Assembly (NCBI GenBank): GCA_022566355.1
Contig: JADFJB010000129.1
Coordinates: forward strand, 1 to 12,536
Length of the DNA stretch: 12,536 nt
Origin: a candidate division KSB1 bacterium
GTDB taxonomy: Bacteria > Zhuqueibacterota > JdFR-76 > DREG01
Direction: 5' to 3'
The translations under genes were made by a program, and so were the position numbers. Below are positions 1 to 6,234 of this stretch, one piece after another. Numbering within the stretch: the stretch's first letter is position 1; the number at the start of each line of letters is the position of its first letter. The notes under the pieces were generated by a model. The model was not told the DNA's origin, did not search any database, and was given only the letters and a program-made list of their open reading frames with translations.

Positions 1-2
1 TG

Positions 3-131
3 CCATACCACCCCAAGGGTCTCATCCCCAACTCGCCCATGGTCTGGGGACCACAGCCGTACAAAGGCCTGATTTTCTTCTCAGATTTTGATAGCGGTTT
101 GTGGGCAGTAAAGTTGGTGGATGAGGAGTAG
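3..131 (+). CDS. C-terminal end of LVIVD-repeat-like secreted protein (5' truncated by window)
   Basis: The first 43 codons in this frame are open and end at TAG 129-131. They give a 42-residue tail containing IPNSPMVWGPQPYKG followed by LIFFSDFDSGLWAVKL. The pattern 'NSPMVWG...KGLIFFSD..SGLW.VKL' is what I recognise as the last blade of LVIVD-repeat (choice-of-anchor-B-like) beta-propeller proteins, which are secreted and of mostly unknown function in environmental bacteria. The start, any signal peptide and the other repeats lie upstream of the window. No clear hairpin-plus-T-run terminator follows the stop. Family assignment comes from a short tail only, so it is moderate; the reading frame itself is clear from the sustained homology-like pattern. 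Confidence 0.6.
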   Translation, partial: PYHPKGLIPNSPMVWGPQPYKGLIFFSDFDSGLWAVKLVDEE

Positions 132-648
132 GCAGAAGCAACCTGTTGGAATTCTAGTGGGGTTAGATTAAGAGCTTAACACAAACATCAGCCGCAAGAC
201 TTAAGCGCACCAAAGCTGGGAATCCAAAAAAAACTATTGAGATAGCACACAAGCTAACCCATTGAAAAACTGCTCTTTGTCGGCTGAATGTGTTGTTAGT
301 TAGGGGTTTGAGAAAAACCATTCTATTAAACTTCTGTCTTTTTGACCCAATTGTCTCAATACTCAGCAGGGTTCGACATCTTGATGAGTTTACAATTTGG
401 TACAGTGAGCATAATAATTTGGCCACTGTTCGCGACCAAGCCTGCCATTAACAGCCAAGCCATTACCAGTCCACCATCTTTATCCCTGAGAGAAGACATT
501 GTGGCATTCGTTTGGAGTCGTCAGTACGATACCTACAAAGATCACACTTACCTTCATAGATTGAGGGGAAATTATCATCATAGGGCAGAAAGATTTTTTG
601 TGCTCAGTGCCGGACCGGTTCACCCATAGCACATGATCGAATGAATCT
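132..648. other. 517-bp gap without a recognisable gene
   Basis: Several 60-95-codon open frames exist on both strands here, but they overlap each other, lack good ribosome binding sites and give no family I recognise, so I do not call a gene. The stretch holds an attC-like imperfect inverted repeat (separate entry) and a small hairpin, GGTTT at 305-309 with AAACC at 315-319. It could be remains of a decayed cassette or gene. Confidence 0.5.
175..299. repeat. attC-like imperfect inverted repeat (integron recombination site?)
   Basis: The left arm 175-194 begins CTTAACA and ends TCAGCCG. The right arm 281-299 begins CGGCTGA and ends TGTTAG. Outer TAACA/TGTTA and inner TCAGCCG/CGGCTGA pair, with poorly matching bases between and a spacer of about 86 bp. 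This mimics attC architecture: R boxes of type RYYYAAC (GCTTAAC at 174-180 fits) and GTTRRRY, inner L boxes with GCCG/CGGC, and a total length near 125-130 bp. The right R box (GTTAGTT at 295-301, or GTTAGGG at 299-305) does not fit the consensus exactly. No integrase or second site is visible, so it may be coincidence. Confidence 0.25.
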
Positions 649-1278
649 CTATTTAGTATTTTCATTAAGCCAACTAACTATATTCTGAATAATATCTCTC
701 GTCTGACTGAGAAGTTCTTTCGCAGTTTTTTTCTGAGCAGCTTTCTGCTTTTCATTTTTAATAAAATCAGAGGGTTCCTCGTGATGTATTTTCTTTACAA
801 AACTCTCTTTCTTTTTTGATGAAAGGACACTTACATTGTAATGCACAGTGATGTCCAATTTCAGAGGAGGCTTGTCAAAATAGTTGCGTTTGTATTTTTT
901 ATGTTCATATAAATCTCGGTAAGTGACAATCCGAATATCATAATCCATTCCTGTATCAACATCTTTTATTGTCTGTCCTTTTTTAAGAGTGATCTTTGTT
1001 ACATTGTATCCAGCTTTTTCAAGTGCGGAGGGGAGAAGTATTTCAGTTCCACAAGAGTCATTCTCTATTTGTAAAAGTTTTAAATCAAGTTCCTCCATAT
1101 CGATACTGGCAGACGCAAGCAGACCATCCATAGCCAGCCCGGATATCTTTGGTTCCTCTTGAAAAATAACTACCTTGAACTGTTTTGGTTTTTCCTGAGA
1201 ATGGATATTACCTATATAACAGAAAAAGAGTATTGCTAACGGAAGGGTGTTTAGGAAAGCTATAGATAGTTTCCTCAC
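649..1278 (-). CDS. Secreted protein of unknown function
   Basis: I do not recognise this family. I chose the GTG at 1278 because it gives a textbook signal peptide: basic MRKLS, a hydrophobic core to about residue 23 and a likely cleavage around the IHS/Q at 25-28. The open frame continues upstream to a TTG at 1413, but that extension runs through a palindromic AT-rich repeat and reads as noncoding. No Shine-Dalgarno is evident before the GTG, so the start is uncertain. The mature protein (about 182 residues) has a mixed alpha/beta middle with Asp- and Tyr-rich segments (DVDTGMDYDIRI). The C-terminal third is Lys-rich and helical, possibly amphipathic. One Cys is present in the middle. It sits alone, 249 bp downstream of the mazF stop, and need not be in that operon. 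It is probably periplasmic or surface-associated. Confidence 0.6.
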   Translation of the reverse strand: MRKLSIAFLNTLPLAILFFCYIGNIHSQEKPKQFKVVIFQEEPKISGLAMDGLLASASIDMEELDLKLLQIENDSCGTEILLPSALEKAGYNVTKITLKKGQTIKDVDTGMDYDIRIVTYRDLYEHKKYKRNYFDKPPLKLDITVHYNVSVLSSKKKESFVKKIHHEEPSDFIKNEKQKAAQKKTAKELLSQTRDIIQNIVSWLNENTK

Positions 1279-1382
1279 TAATTGGTTTTTGAGATTTTGA
1301 ATAATCTGGTACCATGTTAAACTCCCAACTAAACCAGTAATTGAAAAATTGTAGTGTGAGGTTATGGAAAAGTCAAGGAAAA

Positions 1383-1401
1383 CATTATTCAATGAATAAT
1401 G
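1383..1401. promoter_or_regulatory. Perfect 9-bp-arm palindrome upstream of the secreted-protein gene
   Basis: CATTATTCA and TGAATAATG form exact inverted arms around one A. They are followed at once by AT-rich direct repeats (CAATTAA twice, 1404-1417) and flanking ATCAA (1402-1406) / TTGAT (1421-1425). The site lies about 105 bp upstream of the chosen GTG of the minus-strand gene and 127 bp beyond the mazF stop. It could be an operator, a transcript hairpin, or an AT-rich repeat. Nothing decides between these. Confidence 0.3.
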
Positions 1402-1527
1402 ATCAATTAACAATTAACAGTTGATTTTCCTTGATGGAACTGGTTTATTGGGCTCAGCTAGGTTTAGGAGCCTTAGTCAGGCGTAAAAACTTTCTATGAA
1501 CCAAAAAGATAATTCCGGCATTTCGTC

Positions 1528-1857
1528 CTATTCTAGGATTTCAACTATTTTCTTTATAACTAACTTCGTTTTTGCTTTCCTGAGTTGACCTATTTTGTAT
1601 AGAACAATACTCTTGTCAGCGGTAAAGATGCGATTAGGTCGAACGTTGCTTGCCTGTTTTAGAGAACCAGTCTCGAAGTCAGAATTCTCCAGAAGAATTG
1701 CATAAGAATCACGTACTTTTTGACTGGTTATTTGGCAAAGAATGAGGTCATCTCCGCTTAGCGCAGCGACTATCAGTGCAGGCCTTCTTTTGGCATGTGT
1801 TAGATCTGAGAAAGGAAATGGAATGACTACAACATCATCTTTCACAAATGTTGCCAC
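1528..1857 (-). CDS. MazF/PemK-family endoribonuclease toxin
   Basis: The 109-residue product has the length and N-terminal signature of PemK/MazF toxins. It starts VKDDVVVIPFPFSDLT and continues KRRPALIVA at about residues 23-31, the loop and strand that shape the RNA-binding groove, followed by LILCQITSQ at about 38-46. Family members are sequence-specific mRNA interferases neutralised by a small antitoxin. The start ATG lies inside the 3' end of the upstream antitoxin gene (16-nt overlap), which fits translational coupling. No stop or frameshift interrupts it, unlike the other toxin genes of this window, so this module appears intact. It is likely autoregulated with its antitoxin. Confidence in the family is high; RNA specificity cannot be read from sequence. 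Confidence 0.88.
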   Translation of the reverse strand: MATFVKDDVVVIPFPFSDLTHAKRRPALIVAALSGDDLILCQITSQKVRDSYAILLENSDFETGSLKQASNVRPNRIFTADKSIVLYKIGQLRKAKTKLVIKKIVEILE

Positions 1858-2036
1858 GCTTCATCTTCCTCCGGACGTAGCCAGTCTTTTTTTAGCGAGG
1901 ATTCGCTTGCAGTGGTGATTTGAAACTTATTCGTATCATTTTTATATTTTAAGAATTTGATGAAATCCAAAACTTCTTCGATAAGGTTTTCAGGTACTTG
2001 CTCGATCTCTCGTAGAAGGATTTCCTTTGGACTCAT
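1842..2036 (-). CDS. DUF2281-type antitoxin partner of MazF
   Basis: This 64-residue protein starts with an acidic helical segment (MSPKEILLREIEQVPENL, then EEVLDFIKFLKYK) and ends with KDWLRPEEDEAW. That layout is typical of DUF2281 antitoxin-like proteins found before PemK/MazF or PIN toxins. The N-terminal part probably dimerises. The acidic, Trp-containing C-terminus is the expected toxin-blocking tail. A Shine-Dalgarno AGGAG sits about 9 nt before ATG 2036. The gene overlaps the toxin start by 16 nt, with antitoxin first, as expected if antitoxin must be made in excess. Confidence 0.82.
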   Translation of the reverse strand: MSPKEILLREIEQVPENLIEEVLDFIKFLKYKNDTNKFQITTASESSLKKDWLRPEEDEAWQHL

Positions 2037-2291
2037 AAGTTAATACTCCTTTAATATTATTCTTAAGAACCAACCGCATGTAAAATACAAAGAAAAACAA
2101 GAAAAATCAAAAACAATTTTGGACACAGTTCAAATTTCAATGATCGATGATCAATTGATTATTCTTGATGAAACTGTTTTATCGTGCCCAACTATGATAT
2201 GGGGACCTCTTTCGCGTCAGGTAGATGCATTGTTAGCTGCCGCAGTGCAACTGCAACCAATGCAGAGCCGCACTTATCGCTATGAATACAT
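2037..2291. other. Intergenic region, no gene supported
   Basis: This probably holds the minus-strand promoter of the antitoxin-toxin pair (AT-rich near 2040-2120). A 60-codon plus-strand frame at 2119-2301 starts with TTG, has no ribosome binding site and gives no recognisable family. Near 2228-2264 there is a nested inverted repeat: outer GCATTG/CAATGC and inner GCAGT/ACTGC. Confidence 0.4.
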
Positions 2292-2555
2292 TCAAACTTG
2301 AACGGCTTTCTTGTTATTCGGATGGCTGTGATGTATGCAGAGCAGTCCATCGATCGAAAGGTCTTCATCAATCAATAGCCAATGAATTCCATATCCGGAA
2401 GGCGAAATCTCATATTTTTGTCTTTCATTCTCTGAAGCATTAGCCAATTTATCAGATGTAGATGAAAGTTTAAATTTGTGTTCTTGCCCGTCAATTTTGA
2501 TTCTAATTTTGTTTCCCTTAAATTGGATATTTTCTATTTCAAGATGTTTCTTCAT
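2292..2555 (-). CDS. DUF2442 domain protein
   Basis: The product has 87 residues. Residues about 8-30 form the paired strands seen in DUF2442 (IQFKGNKIRIKIDGQEHKF). The second half contains the family pattern of an Asn/Glu-rich helix (ANASENERQKYEI) followed by GYGIHWLLIDEDLSIDGLL, matching the usual 'G.GIHWp.iDEDlSveGLL'. DUF2442 proteins commonly sit directly next to DUF4160 proteins and the pair is suspected to act as a toxin-antitoxin-like module; biochemical function is not established. Here the ATG overlaps the terminal TGA (ATGA, 2552-2555) of a broken DUF4160-like frame just upstream, so the two were co-translated. The DUF2442 gene itself is uninterrupted. Confidence 0.8.
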   Translation of the reverse strand: MKKHLEIENIQFKGNKIRIKIDGQEHKFKLSSTSDKLANASENERQKYEISPSGYGIHWLLIDEDLSIDGLLCIHHSHPNNKKAVQV

Positions 2556-2728
2556 TTCTTGTATTTCTTCTGAAATTTATTTCATTCTTCTTCAATATGT
2601 TCAAAATATTCAAAGATAATTTTCTTAACCTGTCGTTTATCCTTGTTGTTCAAATTGTAACTGTAAGCTCCGTCGACATTAAAGGTATAAAAGAACCGAT
2701 GCAAAGTTTTGGACAGATTAATTGCTAG
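2552..2728 (-). pseudogene. DUF4160-like remnant with in-frame TGA, partner of DUF2442
   Basis: Reading upstream from the ATGA junction gives an open frame whose C-terminus is KKIIFEYFEHIEEE, then TGA at 2584-2582, then NKFQKKYKK and the true stop at 2554-2552. DUF4160 proteins typically end '..IIeEh.e.leekWnef', so the TGA sits exactly where a Trp (TGG) is expected; a single G-to-A change explains it. Upstream the frame closes at TAG 2731-2729. The conserved N-terminal DUF4160 part is missing, replaced by the end of the small antitoxin-like gene, which overlaps by 4 nt. I infer a gene fragment with 5' deletion plus a nonsense mutation. Identification rests on the C-terminal helix and the DUF2442 neighbour, so it is moderate. 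Confidence 0.5.
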
Positions 2729-2898
2729 CTAACAGATTTATTTAAACGGTGTTTAGGTCCAGGATTATAAATTGTACGCTTTGATTTATGTTCACGTTTC
2801 CGCAGAGCTTCAACCATTCTCTTGAGATCATTCCCATATTTCTCGGCATATTCTTTGCGATGGCGACGTACTTCTTCAACAATTGGATCTTCAATCAT
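2725..2898 (-). CDS. Small antitoxin-like protein paired with PIN toxin
   Basis: This 57-residue ORF starts ATG 2898, directly after the TGA of the PIN gene (TGAATG), with a strong GGAGGAG Shine-Dalgarno inside the PIN 3' end. The sequence begins MIEDPIVEEVRRHRKEYAEKYGNDL and is rich in Arg, Lys and Glu. The pattern 'DPIVEEVR..R...A.kf..Dl..m...l' is the small protein I associate with PIN/VapC toxins of the 'ADALHIA...DYLLTWN.KHI' type. It is therefore probably the cognate antitoxin, although direct proof for the family is limited. It remains open although its toxin partner is broken. It is followed by the DUF4160-like remnant. Confidence 0.7.
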   Translation of the reverse strand: MIEDPIVEEVRRHRKEYAEKYGNDLKRMVEALRKREHKSKRTIYNPGPKHRLNKSVS

Positions 2899-3372
2899 TC
2901 AAACTCCTCCCAGTTCATCTAGCGAACAAATTTGTGGACAAATAAGCCCAAAAGACTTAACAACTTCGGTTATAGTTGATTTCATTTCAGCATTGTTGAT
3001 ATGTTTAAAGTTCCAAGTAAGAAGATAATCAGCTCCCTGGGCAACCGCTATACCAATATGTAGTGCATCAGCTTCACTGCCAACTGGAATAGCACCTTTA
3101 TTCAAAAGTAATTCTGCCAATTCTGTTGCTTCATCTGAAATAGCAAGGCTTGGTATGTCTTCAATAAACGCCAATCGACTTTGACCTTCCAAAGAATCGC
3201 CTCGGCTAATTTCTTCTTCTACCAATGCTGAAAGTCGTAGATCAAACCGTTGCACGATATTTATTCCACCAATCATGAGAAATTGCCTGTCGACCGGCAA
3301 TCACTACATCTCGGCTTGGTCGAGATGCTAAATAACGATAACAGACGATTCAATGTAAACGACAGATTTCAA
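2899..3372 (-). pseudogene. PIN-domain (VapC-like) toxin gene with two frameshifts
   Basis: The 3' part (about 2899-3246) is open and carries the PIN core: ALVEEEISRGD, ADALHIGIAVAQGADYLLTW and NFKHINNAEM, including acidic residues expected in the RNase site. The conserved N-terminus is present but scattered over frames. From TTG 3372, KSVVYIESSVI reads to 3337. A frame change at 3335-3336 (one base missing) then gives YLASRPSRDVVIAG and AISHDWWNKYRAT. A second change near 3247 leads into FDLRLSALV. Joined, these give a normal-length (about 157 aa) PIN toxin in family order. The intact downstream frame alone lacks the first catalytic acid (the Glu of YIESS). This indicates an inactivated toxin; assembly error is the alternative. 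TTG may replace an original ATG. Confidence 0.78.
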
Positions 3373-3426
3373 TATTCAAATTCCGATAAGGACTCTTTTA
3401 TCTAATTGTTATTAAAATTATCATTT

Positions 3427-3469
3427 TTTGTAATATACAAATTTAACAAACAATTTTGTAATTCGCAAA
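3427..3469. promoter_or_regulatory. Two related 15-bp elements spaced 28 bp (possible operators)
   Basis: TTTGTAATATACAAA (3427-3441) is a perfect dyad, TTTGTA/TACAAA around ATA. The related TTTGTAATTCGCAAA (3455-3469) matches it at 12 of 15 positions. Two copies about 2.7 helical turns apart in a divergent intergenic region resemble paired operator half-sites. The region is very AT-rich, so chance remains possible. Confidence 0.3.
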
Positions 3470-3565
3470 GAGATATTTAGTATGATTTTGTATGACATTT
3501 TGTTCAGAGTTTATGAATTTACTTTTGAATCCTTGTTTGGCTGGTAAATTAGATACTCCTTACTA

Positions 3566-3579
3566 TTAGTTTAAACTAA
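3566..3579. promoter_or_regulatory. 14-bp perfect palindrome TTAGTTTAAACTAA
   Basis: This is an exact, spacerless dyad about 80 bp before the start codon of the zinc protease gene. Its position fits an operator or a 5'-UTR element. There is no independent evidence for a binding protein. Confidence 0.3.
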
Positions 3580-3659
3580 AAAATGAACACACCTTTTTAA
3601 CTTGCATCAAATATTTTCCATCCTTACATTTTTTTAACCTCATAAAAATGGAGATACCC

Positions 3660-6116
3660 ATGAAAAAATTAGCTGCTTTAGTTGTAATGCTTCTTGCTGT
3701 GCCGGTTTTTAGCGGTTATGCCCAAAAAACAAAAACTGTCACCACCATCCCGGAAAAAACCAAAAACATGCAAAAGTATGAAGGCTATTTCACGTTTTAC
3801 TGGGATGAAACAGAGGGTAAAATCTGGCTGGAGATAGACAAATGGGAGACTGAATTTTTATATGTTAATTCACTGCCGGTTGGATTAGGCTCAAACGATA
3901 TCGGCCTGGACCGCGGACAACTCGGTGGACGACGCATTGTCAAATTTCAAAGAATCGGTCCCAAAGTATTGATGGTTCAGCCCAATTATTCTTATCGCGC
4001 GATCAGTGATGATGAAGATGAAAAGCTGGCGGTGGAACAAGCATTCGCCCAATCGATTATTTGGGGGTTTAAGGTCGAGGCTGTGGAAAAGAGCAACGTT
4101 CTTGTGGATGCTACCTCTTTTTATTTGCGCGATGCCCATAATGTCATCGGCCGTTTGAAAAATAGACGGCAAGGAAATTATAAGTTAGATCAATCTCGTT
4201 CAGCCATTTATCTACCTAGAACCAGGGCTTTTCCAAAAAATATCGAAGTGGAAGCAACCCTCACCTTCACTGGCGATTCGCCCGGTAACTGGCTTCGTTC
4301 AGTAACACCCACGGCACAATCTGCAACCGTTCGCCAGCATCACTCCTTCATCCAATTACCGGATGATAATTACAAGCCGCGCGCCTTCGATCCCCGCGCC
4401 GGCTATGGCAGTTCCAGCTATATGGATTATGCAACTCCTATCGAGGAGCCGATCCGAAAGCGGTTTATCCGCCGCCATCGCTTGCAAAAGAAAAACCCCA
4501 ACGCAGCGGTAAGCGAAGCGGTGGAACCCATCGTTTATTATGTCGATCGCGGCACGCCGGAACCCATCCGTTCGGCCTTGATCGAAGGTGCTAGCTGGTG
4601 GAACCAGGCGTTCGAATCTGCCGGTTACAAAGATGCTTTCCAGGTAAAGGTGATGCCGGCCGGCGCTGACCCCATGGATGTTCGCTATAATTTGATCCAA
4701 TGGGTGCATCGCTCTACCCGCGGTTGGTCGTACGGCTCCAGCGTTTCGGATCCGCGCACCGGTGAAATCATCAAGGGACATGTTTCATTGGGCTCCCTGC
4801 GTGTTCGTCAGGATTTCCTGATCGCCGCCGGCTTAATGGCGCCTTATGAAGACGGCAAACCGCTTTCCGATAAAATGAAGCAGATGGCGTTGGCGCGGTT
4901 GCGCCAGCTTTCCGCTCACGAAGTAGGCCATACACTTGGACTTTCCCATAATTTTGCAGCGAGTGTTTCGAACCGTGCTTCGGTGATGGATTATCCACAT
5001 CCGTTGGTAAAACTCGATGGAAACGGCAACATCGATCTTTCCGATGCTTATGATACCAGCATTGGTGCCTGGGACAAAGTAACTATTCAATATGGCTACC
5101 AGGATTTTCCCGATGGTACGGACGAACGGAATGGCTTAGATGATATTCTGCGTAAATCATTTAAAGATGGATTGATCTTTATTTCCGATTCAGATGCACG
5201 ACCAGCTGGCGGCGCTCATCCGATTGCTCATTTATGGGACAATAATCACAATGCGTCGCAAGAACTGGAAAGAGTACTCCAGGTTCGCAAAGTGGCGTTG
5301 CAGCGATTTTCAGATCACAATATTCCAGTGGGAGCGCCCATGACAACCCTGGAAGAAGTTCTGGTGCCGGTATATCTGTTTCACCGTTACCAACTGGAAG
5401 CCACCGCCAAAGTGCTGGGTGGTTTGTACTACACTTATGCATTGCGAGGCGACGGACAAAAGGTACTGGAAATGATTTCAGCGAAGGAACAACGTAAAGC
5501 GTTGGATGCACTGCTGAAAACCCTGGATCCGGAAACTTTAACGCTGCCGGAAAATATCCTGTCTCTCATTCCACCGCGCAGTCCTGGTTATGGCCGGCAC
5601 CGGGAAGTATTTAATATTCGAACAAGCCCCTCTTTCGATCCATTAGCAGCTGCTGAATCTGCTGCAAATATGACCGCAACGATGATCCTCAACTCCAACC
5701 GTGCGGCAAGACTAATTGAATTCCATGCCCGGGACAATCAATATCCAGATTTTTCCGAAGTGGTCGACCGGCTTATTGCAGCTACCTGGAAAGCGCCCAG
5801 GCAGAAAGGTTTAAAAGCAGAAGTTCAGCGAGTAGTGGATTCGGTCATTTTACACACAATGATGTCATTGACGGCAAACGATCGAGCCTCTAACCAAGTA
5901 CGTGCTGTTGCTTTCCAAAAGTTGGTTGATTTAAAATCCTGGCTGGATGCCAATAGTAGTTCGGTTGGTGACAGCGGTCAAAAGGCACACATGCTTTATG
6001 CGATGGCGGAAATCAAGAAATTTCTGGAAGATCCGGCAAAGTTTGATATTCCACAGCCGTTGCAACCACCTCCAGGTTCACCCATTGGAATGGATTGTGC
6101 AATTGGAATGATGTGA
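3660..6116 (+). CDS. Secreted metzincin-type zinc metalloprotease (DUF5117/DUF4953 family)
   Basis: The product has 818 residues from ATG 3660, preferred over ATG 3648 because GGAG at 3650-3653 is a well-spaced ribosome binding site and MKKLAALVVMLLAVPVF begins a clear signal peptide, with cleavage likely after GYA (residue 21). The N-terminal third (about 30-270) is the beta-rich DUF5117 region. The catalytic part (about 290-520) carries HEVGHTLGLSH with His420, Glu421, His424 and His430, the metzincin zinc site HExxHxxGxxH. A Met-turn follows (SVMDYP, Met443). The C-terminal region (about 540-800) is helical and ends in a Pro-rich tail (PPPGSPIGM). It is probably a periplasmic or secreted endopeptidase; natural substrates for this family are unknown. 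Its codons look more GC-rich than those of flanking genes, and no lesion was seen. It is transcribed alone. Confidence 0.9.
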   Translation: MKKLAALVVMLLAVPVFSGYAQKTKTVTTIPEKTKNMQKYEGYFTFYWDETEGKIWLEIDKWETEFLYVNSLPVGLGSNDIGLDRGQLGGRRIVKFQRIGPKVLMVQPNYSYRAISDDEDEKLAVEQAFAQSIIWGFKVEAVEKSNVLVDATSFYLRDAHNVIGRLKNRRQGNYKLDQSRSAIYLPRTRAFPKNIEVEATLTFTGDSPGNWLRSVTPTAQSATVRQHHSFIQLPDDNYKPRAFDPRAGYGSSSYMDYATPIEEPIRKRFIRRHRLQKKNPNAAVSEAVEPIVYYVDRGTPEPIRSALIEGASWWNQAFESAGYKDAFQVKVMPAGADPMDVRYNLIQWVHRSTRGWSYGSSVSDPRTGEIIKGHVSLGSLRVRQDFLIAAGLMAPYEDGKPLSDKMKQMALARLRQLSAHEVGHTLGLSHNFAASVSNRASVMDYPHPLVKLDGNGNIDLSDAYDTSIGAWDKVTIQYGYQDFPDGTDERNGLDDILRKSFKDGLIFISDSDARPAGGAHPIAHLWDNNHNASQELERVLQVRKVALQRFSDHNIPVGAPMTTLEEVLVPVYLFHRYQLEATAKVLGGLYYTYALRGDGQKVLEMISAKEQRKALDALLKTLDPETLTLPENILSLIPPRSPGYGRHREVFNIRTSPSFDPLAAAESAANMTATMILNSNRAARLIEFHARDNQYPDFSEVVDRLIAATWKAPRQKGLKAEVQRVVDSVILHTMMSLTANDRASNQVRAVAFQKLVDLKSWLDANSSSVGDSGQKAHMLYAMAEIKKFLEDPAKFDIPQPLQPPPGSPIGMDCAIGMM

Positions 6117-6132
6117 AAAGGAGTAACAGAGT

Positions 6133-6155
6133 GACACAGGCACAAAGGCACAAAG
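6133..6155. repeat. Solo 8-nt-periodic repeat end (GACACAGG, CACAAAGG, CACAAAG)
   Basis: Directly after the protease stop, three imperfect 8-nt units follow each other. The same AAAGnCnC periodicity forms the arms of the hairpin repeat at 8441-8576. No inverted partner is found nearby, so this looks like a leftover arm of such an element. Confidence 0.4.
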
Positions 6156-6234
6156 TAAAATATTTACATAACTTGTCATTCCCAAATGTTTATGAGTGTA
6201 CTCTAGTTTATCAATAATTGAAGGAACAATCACC

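Larger units (their letters stand above)
3373..3659. other. AT-rich intergenic region upstream of zinc protease gene
   Basis: This 287-bp divergent region should hold promoters for the plus-strand protease and the minus-strand PIN module. It contains related 15-mers at 3427-3441 and 3455-3469 and a 14-bp perfect palindrome at 3566-3579 (separate entries). I see no unambiguous -35/-10 pair. Confidence 0.4.

Noticed and set aside
1279-1413. N-terminal extension of the secreted-protein gene to a TTG at 1413
   Set aside because: The extension covers a palindromic AT-rich repeat, and the signal peptide only makes sense from GTG 1278.
1451-1472. GGCTC/GAGCC hairpin downstream of mazF as a terminator
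   Set aside because: Only 5 bp of stem, a 12-nt loop and no T-run on the transcribed strand.
2119-2301. 60-codon plus-strand frame
   Set aside because: TTG start, no ribosome binding site, no recognisable family; overlaps the end of the DUF2442 gene.
3891-5511. Several minus-strand open frames of 75-141 codons inside the zinc protease gene
   Set aside because: They are antisense shadows of a strongly supported 818-aa coding sequence, with no ribosome binding sites or family similarity.
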